DNA from: a virus
DNA length: 25,345 nucleotides
Virus record (IMG/VR): IMGVR_UViG_3300009605_000129
Span: 1-25,345 of that record
Reading direction: 5' to 3' (one strand)
In this document: positions 1 to 7,113 of the stretch, in pieces
How positions within the stretch are numbered: the first letter of the stretch is position 1
Layout of the letters: each line of letters starts with the position of its first letter
The notes under the pieces: generated by a model
What the model saw: the letters and a program-made list of their open reading frames with translations, nothing else
What the model was told of the DNA's origin: nothing
The model's database searches: none
Position numbers and translations under genes: made by a program

Positions 1-3000
1 GGGTATAGTTATTAGAGTAAGCAGAGTCCCCCCAAGCCACGTAAAAACTATCTTTAGCGCCAGTAGAATCGGAAGTATTTCGCTTACGATATACCCACTC
101 TTCATTAATGGCCAGTTCGTCGCCAATAATTTCTAATCCGCCTTCGGCAGAGGCGTCTACGGCCCATGCACGAGTAGGTGGATTTAACAGGTCTTGCTCA
201 ATGGTATATTCATTCGCAGCCAAGCTAGCCGTTATCCCGTCCCCGCCAACTACGGTGGGACCAGCCAACTGCCCATCACTCGCAACAAGGTTAGTACCGG
301 CTATAGCTGAAACAAAATCAACTACAGATTCTTTAGCGTTTGTTCCCGTTGCTCCACCGTCCAAGAACAGGATGTAATCGTCAGCAACTTTTATCTCAGC
401 TTCATCAGCTTCTTGTAAATCTACACCGATCTCAATTGTTCCTGCGCCGTTAGTGATATCGATCAAAGCACCTTCTGTCAAGGTTGCTTTTGCGAGTGTG
501 TCACTAGCAGTGTGGCCGATAAGAAGTTCGCCGTCAGCATAAGTCGTCTGCGCAGTTCCACCCTTGGCAGTTGCCAACGTGCCGCCAATCGATGCCGCTG
601 AAAGATCGACAGCCATCTCGTCTGATTCTAATACTAGCCCACCATCGGCCTTTAGGTCTACGTTGAATATGGTGCCATCAAGCTCAAGGCCGTCTCCTGC
701 CGTATATTCGGTGTTAAGAGTCGTAAAGGTAATGGTGTCAGCAGAAGCCCCTCCCTCAAAGGTTGTAATCGCAATATTAGCATTGCCTTCTACGAGTGTT
801 AATGTGTCAGTCGTGTTCTCTGCACCAATAGTAGACTGTCCGTCAACAGCAATAAACTTGTACGCATTGTCGCCTCCAGCGCCAACCGTGTCAATGGCGG
901 TGTCCAAATCAAATACTGTGATAGCCTTCCACTCGCTAGCAGACTGATCCCAGATTATCAGCGTGTCTTGGGCATCGGCGGGGTCAAGGGAGGTCTCGTT
1001 AAGAGCGTTAAGGTTGTCTGGATCGTCAATTTCTATGCCGTCTGTCGTAAGCGCCAGAGGAGATGCTACTAAATCAGATAAAGCAACTTTCTTGAGGGCG
1101 TGTGTATCTTCACTATCGGAAATTAATATCTCGTCTGTAACTACAGGGTCGGTCTTTGCGGCGGTTCCGTTGATGTCCACCTTGAGGTTATCAGACCCAT
1201 CATCTGCCAATCCATCACCGGCAAAATCGTTTGGCTCTATTCCCAACTCTCCGTCAGGAGAGGAGCCGGTAAACTTTAGACCGCCACCAGATAGGAGATC
1301 TACATCTAGCGTTACGTCAGTCGTATTATCGGTCAAATCAAGACCGTCTCCAGCAACCAAGGCTCTTTCATCGGAAAGATCAGCGTGCATTCCTATAACC
1401 ACATATTCACCATCAGTTGGAGCGCCGCCACCACCTGAGCCAGCATCTACGTAAGCCTTTATCGCTTTCGTCGTGGCTATCGACGTATCGTTATCGCTAG
1501 ACGCCAGCCCCTCTGTAGATAAGACTAGAGTAGCAGCCGAGAAGTGTGTAGTATCGATATCTTGCGCGGTAAATGTTAACTCATATGAAGGCCCGATGGT
1601 ATCAGTCCAATTGATATTAACGCCGCCGCCTTCAACAAACTTTACATCCTCTCCGTCTGAAATAGTGACGGTGTCACTGTCTCCGTCTTCCAATATGAAA
1701 TTGTCCATCTTGGCATCCCAAGTGGTGGAAGAGGCAATATATAAATCAGCAATAGCATCGCCCTGCCAAGTACCCTCAGTAATAGTACCAACACCAGCCA
1801 GAGAAGTTAGAGACGTTAAACTGGTATGATCTATCAAGTATGTCGGTATTCTCGATAACGTTGAGAACCTATTAGTTCCACCTGCTCCATCATCAACAAT
1901 GAATAGATCCTCATCGACCAGCGCGGCGCTAATATCTACGCCGCCGTCTATATCAAGGTTGGCAATGGCAAAAGCGCCATCGGTGCAATCTAGCGTGGTA
2001 AATTCGCCAGCAGCAGCCTCGTTTATACCGATTGGAGTGCCGTCAATAGCTCCACCATCAATATTAATACTGTCTAGGGCAGCACTCTCAATAAAGTCTG
2101 CACGAGTGATTTTTTGGATTGTGCCATCGGCCCCGTCGTCAATCAGGATGAGGTCAGAATCTACTACTGTAGTAGTGGCAGCTAGGGTGTGCATCTCAAT
2201 CTTAAATCTTAAATCAAACGGGTCAGAATCAGACCCGGTAGATGTATCGGTCCATTGGACACTAACACCCTTTTCGCCATAAAGCATCATTTCATTGCTG
2301 TCAGCAATATCTACTTCTACTTCATCAGTATCTTGAATAGTAAAGGTGTTCATGCTACCACCGGCACCTATGCCTAGGTTGTCTATGGTAACCTTCTTGA
2401 ATGTACTAGTGGTAGCATCCCAAATCAGAAGATAGTCATTGGCAGTATCGGTAGCTCCAATGGCTGACTGGGCACTAATCAATTGGGGGGCTACATTAAA
2501 CGTAAGAGCATACGGATCTGAAGTATCGCCACCGTCTGTGTCCGTCCAGTTGATATTGATTCCCGTACCTTCGGTAAACTGTATAAATTCACCGTGAGAA
2601 ACTGTTACATCGTCGGTATCACCGTCTCTTACTACGAAGCCTGCCGTTATCGAATTGCTTAATATTCCAGAAAGCTCTGTTGGATCTATGGCAAGAATTT
2701 TCTTGTTACTATTAGTATACAGTACCGTATTAACGCCGCTGACGCCACTAACAATTACAGTGTCTGCTTGGTGGATCGCCTTTGGTGTGCCCGGAGCATT
2801 TGGCCCAAGATTGAACATGTCTCCCATGTCGAACTGTAAACCGTGATGCAAAGTTAACCCGCTACCAGCAGTATAAGCTCCGCTTATGATATTGTCGCAG
2901 TCACCGCGAAAGACTATGCCGCTAACATCAACCTTGGCATGCATTGGTCCCGATTCATTTTCTCCATCAAAGGAGGTCCAAGCATTACATGTCTCTTTCC

Positions 3001-4189
3001 AAACCCACTTCTTGTCTGAAACTGTAACCTCGGTGCCGTCGCCAGAAGACTTAATAATAATACCAGCAGTATCCACCAAGCTGTCTGTATAGACCGCATT
3101 GCCACTCATAGAAGCTAATTCAAGATGCTTGTCCCATATCGTAACGGTACTGCTGTCTATATATGTGACATCGCCCATGATATCCATATCGCCGCTAACT
3201 GATATGTTTCCACCAACAGTCAGATCGCCTGTAAGCGTCTCACTACCTCGTACTCTCAGATGATTAAACGTGGACTCCCAATATAAATCATCGTCATCTG
3301 TTAAGACATTATCTTCTGCCCAAAACGCAACGTTTCCCTTCGTCGTCGTGCCATTTCTGGTAACATATACATTGGACAGATCCGGTATGTCATCGTAGGT
3401 TAGAAATCTAAAGCTGGGATAAGCCGGGGAACAAGCCGTAGGAGTGCAGCCGCTGGGAGGACCAGCTAAGACATATCCCTTGGGTTGCTTCTTAAAGCAC
3501 AGCGTCTCCTCCACGATTCCGCTAAGCTGAAATACGTCATCCGTACCTGTTTTAGTACTAAGCTCATTTCTTAGGAAGTGCTCAAGCTGTGTCCCGCCAA
3601 TATATGCGGAGGTTGTGTTGCCACTAGGAAATATTACGCCAGAAGCGCCGGTAATTAAGCCAGAAGCCCGAATGATAGCCTTGTTAGGCCCGCCACCAAC
3701 ATCAATTGCATAAGCTGGAGCAGTATTCTCAATACCAATTCTGTTGTTCGTAGAGTCCCAAATGATACTAGGATCATAGTTTAGGATATTAGAAGTTTCC
3801 CAAAAAGCAAAGCCGCTGGCCGCAGGCTTGTTATAAGTACTCTCTAGTCCAGAAGCGGTGTATACCGAGAACGCGGCTGGATAAGTAACGTAGATTTCCT
3901 TCACACCATCTGGAAAATTAACGAGACCATCGCTACTGGTGCTTTTGAATGGGAATCTAACTAGTTGATTATAGGTAATGCTGGGATCTGATTCGTCAAG
4001 GTATTGACCTGATCCAACTTCGTATCTAACACCGTCAGTAATAGCATAATAAATTAGCGCATTATGCTCATAAAAACTGCCAAAAGAGCTAAATCCCGTC
4101 GCGGCACCTTCTAGTTGTAGATTTCCAGTGCCCGTAGTGTTACTTAGCTCTTTTATTCTGTCTGATAGGATTATTATATTGCTGGGCAT
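1..4189 (-). CDS. Giant tail-fibre protein, C-terminus beyond the window
   Basis: An uninterrupted minus-strand frame runs from an ATG at 4189 to the left edge, giving about 1396 residues with no stop. The start follows the TAG of the preceding gene by 4 nt, with a purine-rich GAGAGATAG stretch as ribosome site. Residues about 9-110 form the same N-terminal module as the fibre at 7114-8463 (R-I/V-K-E, G-x-G, GFxSF, YYxI, EVGxGxY, TYPA). Then come typical fibre segments: IIWDSTNNRIGIENTAP, VIFPSGNTTSAYIGG and GDLTVGGNISVSGD. The distal two thirds are built of degenerate repeats: three WTDT modules, six D-x-(hydrophobic)4-D modules and several AGDGL/VDL units. I infer a long trimeric beta-rich receptor-binding or side fibre. 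No transmembrane segment or enzyme motif is seen. The C-terminal tip, which would carry receptor specificity or a chaperone domain, is outside the window. Confidence 0.85.
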   Translation of the reverse strand, partial: MPSNIIILSDRIKELSNTTGTGNLQLEGAATGFSSFGSFYEHNALIYYAITDGVRYEVGSGQYLDESDPSITYNQLVRFPFKSTSSDGLVNFPDGVKEIYVTYPAAFSVYTASGLESTYNKPAASGFAFWETSNILNYDPSIIWDSTNNRIGIENTAPAYAIDVGGGPNKAIIRASGLITGASGVIFPSGNTTSAYIGGTQLEHFLRNELSTKTGTDDVFQLSGIVEETLCFKKQPKGYVLAGPPSGCTPTACSPAYPSFRFLTYDDIPDLSNVYVTRNGTTTKGNVAFWAEDNVLTDDDDLYWESTFNHLRVRGSETLTGDLTVGGNISVSGDMDIMGDVTYIDSSTVTIWDKHLELASMSGNAVYTDSLVDTAGIIIKSSGDGTEVTVSDKKWVWKETCNAWTSFDGENESGPMHAKVDVSGIVFRGDCDNIISGAYTAGSGLTLHHGLQFDMGDMFNLGPNAPGTPKAIHQADTVIVSGVSGVNTVLYTNSNKKILAIDPTELSGILSNSITAGFVVRDGDTDDVTVSHGEFIQFTEGTGININWTDTDGGDTSDPYALTFNVAPQLISAQSAIGATDTANDYLLIWDATTSTFKKVTIDNLGIGAGGSMNTFTIQDTDEVEVDIADSNEMMLYGEKGVSVQWTDTSTGSDSDPFDLRFKIEMHTLAATTTVVDSDLILIDDGADGTIQKITRADFIESAALDSINIDGGAIDGTPIGINEAAAGEFTTLDCTDGAFAIANLDIDGGVDISAALVDEDLFIVDDGAGGTNRFSTLSRIPTYLIDHTSLTSLTSLAGVGTITEGTWQGDAIADLYIASSTTWDAKMDNFILEDGDSDTVTISDGEDVKFVEGGGVNINWTDTIGPSYELTFTAQDIDTTHFSAATLVLSTEGLASSDNDTSIATTKAIKAYVDAGSGGGGAPTDGEYVVIGMHADLSDERALVAGDGLDLTDNTTDVTLDVDLLSGGGLKFTGSSPDGELGIEPNDFAGDGLADDGSDNLKVDINGTAAKTDPVVTDEILISDSEDTHALKKVALSDLVASPLALTTDGIEIDDPDNLNALNETSLDPADAQDTLIIWDQSASEWKAITVFDLDTAIDTVGAGGDNAYKFIAVDGQSTIGAENTTDTLTLVEGNANIAITTFEGGASADTITFTTLNTEYTAGDGLELDGTIFNVDLKADGGLVLESDEMAVDLSAASIGGTLATAKGGTAQTTYADGELLIGHTASDTLAKATLTEGALIDITNGAGTIEIGVDLQEADEAEIKVADDYILFLDGGATGTNAKESVVDFVSAIAGTNLVASDGQLAGPTVVGGDGITASLAANEYTIEQDLLNPPTRAWAVDASAEGGLEIIGDELAINEEWVYRKRNTSDSTGAKDSFYVAWGDSAYSNNYT
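300..2452 (-). repeat. Six degenerate D-(hydrophobic)4-D fibre repeats
   Basis: Six units share a core of D-x-(L/I/Y)-(hydrophobic)3-D followed 8-10 residues later by a basic residue and a D/F-L or D-F pair. Examples are DYLLIWD, DLILIDD, DLFIVDD, EILISDS, DTLIIWD and DYILFLD. They lie at roughly 2376-2452, 2080-2170, 1850-1925, 1065-1145, 900-975 and 300-390. They alternate with the WTDT units and with AGDGL segments, so the distal fibre looks like a string of two or three repeat types. Borders are approximate and were read by eye. Confidence 0.55.
1565..2630 (-). repeat. Three degenerate WTDT repeats inside the giant fibre
   Basis: Three copies of a roughly 40-residue unit lie at about 2495-2630, 2205-2335 and 1565-1690. 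The pattern is D-(T/S)-D-x-V-x-(V/I)-x-(D/H)-(G/S)-x-E, then G-x-G-(I/V)-x-(I/V)-x-W-T-D-T, an acidic loop, and a closing beta strand such as YALTF, FDLRF or YELTF. The WTDT tetrapeptide is identical in all three while the flanks have diverged, which points to old duplication of a shaft module. The function is inferred to be structural. Confidence 0.65.
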
Positions 4190-4193
4190 TTAT

Positions 4194-4616
4194 CTATCTC
4201 TCTAATATTTGAGGCCAGTATGCTTGTAAGTCTTCTACAGTCTCACAATCATCAATATCCTTTCTATCGGTAATATCTCTCAATCTTTTCTTTTTGCCCG
4301 CAATAGCTGCGGCCTTTTTGTCTTCACCTCGCTCCATGGCTTTCATCCAGCACACATCCAACTCTTTCAAACGATTATCTCTAGCAACCCTGATTTTGTT
4401 CATCCATATATGCTTAGCCTTATCCATATCTATTCCACAATTCATATCCCATGCCTCCCTGAATAACCTACTCTCAGGAAGCTCACTATCGTCAATTACC
4501 TTGTAACCAACGTCCTTGGGGACATCGTTGACAATTACGTGACGAATATTTACGCCGGGAGCAGGAACTATGACGGCCACGCCGTCCTCATGCTCATGAA
4601 TAACTACCTTTGCCAT
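4194..4616 (-). CDS. Tail-fibre assembly (chaperone)-like protein
   Basis: This 140-residue protein starts at an ATG with a strong GGAGG site 8 nt upstream. It has a short beta-rich N-terminus (residues 1-40) and a helical, highly charged middle with W-M-N-K-I-R-x-A-R-D-N-R-L-K, then D-x-x-x-M-K-A-M-E-R-G and K-K-R-L-R-D-I-T-D. It ends with an E-D-L-x-x-Y-W-P segment. The pattern of W..R..R..L..D, A..G, LRD-(I/P) and a terminal WP resembles the C-terminal part of phage tail-fibre assembly proteins. It sits between two fibre genes, only 4 nt before the start of the giant fibre, which fits a dedicated folding or attachment factor. The family call is by pattern and context and could be wrong in detail. 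Confidence 0.55.
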   Translation of the reverse strand: MAKVVIHEHEDGVAVIVPAPGVNIRHVIVNDVPKDVGYKVIDDSELPESRLFREAWDMNCGIDMDKAKHIWMNKIRVARDNRLKELDVCWMKAMERGEDKKAAAIAGKKKRLRDITDRKDIDDCETVEDLQAYWPQILER

Positions 4617-4643
4617 TGTCGATCCTCCACTATATAAAGTGTT

Positions 4644-5534
4644 TTAGCCTACGCCTTTACCCAGACCAAAAACTACCAAGTCATTAACTTTTGCGTCAAC
4701 ATAAGCCCCAAGCTCATTCAAGACAGAATAAGATAGGTTTCTAAGAGTCACCGCGTCGTCACCCTGTCTAACTACAAGACCAACAGTGTTTCTATCAAAG
4801 TCCGTGTTATCGTCAGCGGAATCTCTTGCGTTGCTGTTGCCTATGGCCGAGTAATTGTTGTCGGATAGTACGCCAGAAGTAAAGTTTATCTGGAACTTGC
4901 CAACAGCTAAGTCGGTAATAGAACTAATATTGTGGGACGAGTTAATAGAGGGGCTTCCTGTGCTTGCATCAAAATTAACCCAAGCCTTGGCCGTAGCATT
5001 ACCCGTACTGATTCTAGACGAATCCTCGAATATTAATTGCCCAGATACAAGTACTTGCTCTACTCTTTTCGCATCGCTGTCAACTTCGTACTGAAATTTG
5101 ATACCCCTGTTAATAGTTCCAGATGAGCCGATCCAATAATCGGTCATCATAAGGTTGGCCTCCATGCCTCTGGAGCCATCCACTGGTAAGTATTGCAGGT
5201 GAGGATCGCCGGTTGTTAGCCCCCCTAGGGTATTATGCAAAATAGCTCCAGCGCCGGGGTATGGTTCATACTGTGAACCGGCATTGGGCAATCCGTTATC
5301 AAACGTGATACCCGACTCGGTAACAAACATCCCGTTTCCGTTATCCGACGAAACCCTTACATTGTTAACAAATGGATATGCGACATTGTGATCACCGCTA
5401 CTGACGATACCATTAATTGAATTAATAGTATCTTCCATGTTGTGTCTAACATCTCTTGCGGAAATCAATCCAGCATTATTGTCAGATAACTCTGTCGATA
5501 TATTGGCTAAAATTTCTGCCTTTGACTTTGCCAT
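4644..5534 (-). CDS. Tail-fibre protein, short, DVRHN-type N-terminus
   Basis: This 296-residue protein begins at an ATG with an AAGGAGATAG ribosome site overlapping the end of the upstream gene. Residues 1-40 carry the attachment-like module S-K-x-x-I-x-x-N-I-x-x-E-x-x-D-N with I-S-x-x-D-V-R-H-N, which recurs in the 1809-residue fibre at 8500-13929. A shaft segment LGGLTTGDPHLQYLPVDGSR (about residues 102-121) follows. The distal part, about 182-235 (AWVNFDASTGSPSI, ISSITDLAVGKFQINFTSGV), is a widespread phage fibre tip pattern. The protein is glycine, serine and asparagine rich with no enzyme motif. I infer a receptor-binding or accessory fibre docked at the same site as the larger paralogue. 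Confidence 0.75.
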   Translation of the reverse strand: MAKSKAEILANISTELSDNNAGLISARDVRHNMEDTINSINGIVSSGDHNVAYPFVNNVRVSSDNGNGMFVTESGITFDNGLPNAGSQYEPYPGAGAILHNTLGGLTTGDPHLQYLPVDGSRGMEANLMMTDYWIGSSGTINRGIKFQYEVDSDAKRVEQVLVSGQLIFEDSSRISTGNATAKAWVNFDASTGSPSINSSHNISSITDLAVGKFQINFTSGVLSDNNYSAIGNSNARDSADDNTDFDRNTVGLVVRQGDDAVTLRNLSYSVLNELGAYVDAKVNDLVVFGLGKGVG

Positions 5535-5548
5535 TTAACTATCTCCTT

Positions 5549-6061
5549 CTAATATAGAAATCCGCCTCTGTGGTCCATGTATCTCTGCGAAACCATGTCG
5601 CTGCCGGGACTATACGGACCAAGAATAGCATGCCCAGCAATACTTCTTCCAGCACGGTAATCCAATAGTAATTTATCGTATTTCATACATAAGTCTTTGT
5701 ACAGTAAGACTAAGGTAGACGCAACCCCTCTAAGGTCTATCGCTGATGGACCATCTTTAATGGATATTGCATTACTTGCTTCGCTGCGAACCTCTCCTCC
5801 CAGAATAATACAAGCCGCCCTCAGACTAACCAAGTTAATAAATGCGTCTTCTTTAGTATCAGAGTCTGTGGGATCTGGGCTTAGCCCACATTGCTCCACA
5901 TTAATAGTGTAATCGTTAGAAAAATCAACCTCCAGCATAATAAGCTGAGCAGCTACTAGCAGAGTCGTTTCTACACGTTGGTTGTTATATTTGTACGCAG
6001 TTGAATCGATATCATCAACCAGATATCTTACAATAGTGGACATTTGGCCTTGCCAAGACAT
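5549..6061 (-). CDS. Putative virion structural or connector protein
   Basis: This 170-residue protein starts at an ATG whose AGGTGA site overlaps the stop codon of the preceding gene. It is predicted mostly alpha-helical: an N-terminal helix (MSWQGQMSTIVRYLVDD), an RVETTLLVAAQLI helix around residues 29-41, a D-F-x-x-x-Y-T-I-N-V strand, a conserved-looking SPDPTD turn, then an A-F-I-N-L-V helix. The C-terminal third has KDGPSAIDLRG and GPYSPGSD. I recall similar proteins of unknown function in aquatic phage structural modules, and the helical fold could suit a head-tail adaptor. The only direct evidence for a structural role is its place between BppU-like and fibre genes. Confidence 0.5.
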   Translation of the reverse strand: MSWQGQMSTIVRYLVDDIDSTAYKYNNQRVETTLLVAAQLIMLEVDFSNDYTINVEQCGLSPDPTDSDTKEDAFINLVSLRAACIILGGEVRSEASNAISIKDGPSAIDLRGVASTLVLLYKDLCMKYDKLLLDYRAGRSIAGHAILGPYSPGSDMVSQRYMDHRGGFLY

Positions 6062-6068
6062 AAGTCAC

Positions 6069-6374
6069 CTATAAGTTACAGTGAACCTTGAAAGTCTGTA
6101 TATCTGTATAAAAGGTGCCGCTAGTTATCGTTACCTTTCCCTGTATTTTGTAATTGCCAACCTCGTCTAGGTCTCCAAGAATGGCGTCATAATAAATTTG
6201 TCCATCAGTTCCGTCTGTCATCAAAGTTCCTGTTTTAGTCATAACGGTATCGCTTGGTTTTCTAAAAATGATCTGTAACAAAGTGGCACCAGACACATCT
6301 ACAACAGTTCCGTCGTCTTTTATAGTTACCAAGAACCTTGTCCCGATATCATTTACATGGATTTCACTGGCCAT
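6069..6374 (-). CDS. BppU-like baseplate/tail protein, N-terminal domain only
   Basis: This 101-residue all-beta protein reads V-N-D-I-G-T-R-F-x-V-T-I-K-D-D-G near the start. Around residues 27-50 it has D-V-S-G-A-T, I-I-F-R-K-P-S, and it finishes with G-N-Y-K-I-Q-G-K-V-T-I and Q-T-F-K-V. The order of parts (native boundary condition, linear term, polarised F-x-K-P strand, D-G-x-x-x-Y strand, G-x-Y strand) matches the immunoglobulin-like N-terminal domain of BppU-type baseplate upper proteins, without the longer C-terminal part of that family. An AGGAT site precedes the ATG. It probably links a fibre to the baseplate or tail tip. A generic Ig-like virion protein is the alternative. Confidence 0.6.
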   Translation of the reverse strand: MASEIHVNDIGTRFLVTIKDDGTVVDVSGATLLQIIFRKPSDTVMTKTGTLMTDGTDGQIYYDAILGDLDEVGNYKIQGKVTITSGTFYTDIQTFKVHCNL

Positions 6375-6402
6375 GGCGTTATCCTACAAAAACGTAATAT
6401 TA

Positions 6403-6410
6403 TATACCAT
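6403..6410 (-). promoter_or_regulatory. Weak promoter-like site before the BppU-like gene
   Basis: In the 68-nt gap between 6374 and 6443 the minus strand reads ATGGTATATAATATTACG. It resembles the GTGTATA sites but lacks the exact heptamer, and lies about 29 nt before the ATG. It also resembles an ordinary sigma-70 -10 box (TATAAT). A weak candidate only. Confidence 0.2.
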
Positions 6411-6442
6411 CTGGATGGATAATGAGAATTCAATTACCATAG

Positions 6443-6646
6443 TTATTCCTTTATGTCCTTTTTAATGGGCAAAACTGATTCTTGCTTTCTCTGCACGCTA
6501 AAAACTCGATCAGAGCTAGTTAACACGTCTATTGCGCGTGGAGATTCCTGTTGTATACTCAAAATTAACCCTAGTAATTCTCCATTGATTGCTTTAACAT
6601 CAGATTCTGAAAATCCAGTCCCTGAAAAACTATGGCCACCAAACAC
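6443..6646 (-). CDS. Small hypothetical protein, GTG start
   Basis: This 67-residue product begins at GTG 6646, only 2 nt after the TAG of the 94-residue gene; a CAGGTG stretch inside that gene's last codons can serve as ribosome site. The protein has a glycine-rich beginning (FGGHSFSGTGF), a helix with L-L-G-L-I-L-S-I-Q-Q, and a lysine-rich end. I do not recognise a family. The tight coupling with a gene that looks real, and its position inside an otherwise gap-free operon, are the reasons to call it. The antisense open frame over the same bases lacks such context. Confidence 0.55.
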   Translation of the reverse strand: MFGGHSFSGTGFSESDVKAINGELLGLILSIQQESPRAIDVLTSSDRVFSVQRKQESVLPIKKDIKE

Positions 6647-6648
6647 TA

Positions 6649-6933
6649 CTACACCTGCGGGTCATTAATATTGATACTTGTATCCAAGTTCTCAGAAGCC
6701 TGTTGCTGAGCTTTAGCCATTTCATACGCAGAGACGTTTTCGCTCAAAAACCCGCGAACCATTCTGTTGGCAAACATGGCCTTAGACTCTGGATTTGGAA
6801 TCGATTCTGGATCAACGCCCCCCTCTATGTAGTCAGGATTTGAAACATTTTCTCGCCATTTATAGTTTGCCGCCATAGCGTCAAGAACTCTCGATACATC
6901 CTCGTCGGCTATTTCAATTGAAAAACTCGCCAT
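6649..6933 (-). CDS. Small phage protein, helical, conserved-looking
   Basis: This 94-residue protein follows a strong AGGAG site. It reads F-S-I-E-I-A-D-E-D-V-S-R-V-L-D-A near the start, then Y-x-x-x-E with a short acidic loop and N-P-E-S-K-A-M-F-A-N-R-M, and a last helix A-Y-E-M-A-K-A-Q-Q-Q-A. Short proteins with this layout (beta strand, D-V-x-R-V helix, NPES, alanine-rich last helix) are common in tail regions of aquatic phages, but I know no assigned function. It is the first gene after the 180-nt gap at 6934-7113 and may head a separate transcription unit. Confidence 0.65.
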   Translation of the reverse strand: MASFSIEIADEDVSRVLDAMAANYKWRENVSNPDYIEGGVDPESIPNPESKAMFANRMVRGFLSENVSAYEMAKAQQQASENLDTSININDPQV

Positions 6934-7113
6934 TTTTCACTCTCCTGTAAATGATACTATGTGATCTCTCATTTAGTTATACACTTTTTTCTCTATTTTA
7001 GTTTGCTAAAAATCAATCCACAAATAACAGGAAGGCTGGGCTTGTAGCCGCCGCTGATACTTCTGGTACATCTGCACATTCAAACCACGCCTGAGAGACT
7101 TTAACGTATTCAC
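6934..7113. other. 180-nt intergenic gap with promoter-like site and orphan reading frame
   Basis: The gap holds the ribosome site of the 94-residue gene (6940s), the GTGTATA heptamer at 6978-6984, and a stop-bounded minus-strand frame from about 7012 to 7120. That frame encodes protein-like residues (ending in SPAFLLFVD) but has no ordinary start codon. I see no terminator hairpin. Confidence 0.6.
6978..6984 (-). promoter_or_regulatory. Candidate phage promoter, GTGTATA heptamer
   Basis: The minus strand reads AAAGTGTATAACTAAATG here, 48 nt before the first base of the 94-residue gene (44-49 nt spacing class depending on the edge used). The heptamer is identical to those at 14451, 17643 and 19832, all in intergenic gaps on the coding strand. 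No good -35 box is seen, which would suit a phage-modified RNA polymerase. The promoter role is inferred from repetition and position only. Confidence 0.4.

Noticed and set aside
108-2846. Series of plus-strand open frames
   Set aside because: They lie antisense to the continuous giant-fibre frame, have compositions dominated by S, P and A from reverse-complemented repeats, and lack ribosome sites.
2914-3105. Minus-strand frame of 63 codons
   Set aside because: It is inside the giant fibre in another frame and has no supporting start context.
6453-6668. Plus-strand frame of 71 codons over the small GTG-started gene
   Set aside because: It would be the only gene on the plus strand, and the minus-strand gene is tightly coupled to its upstream neighbour.
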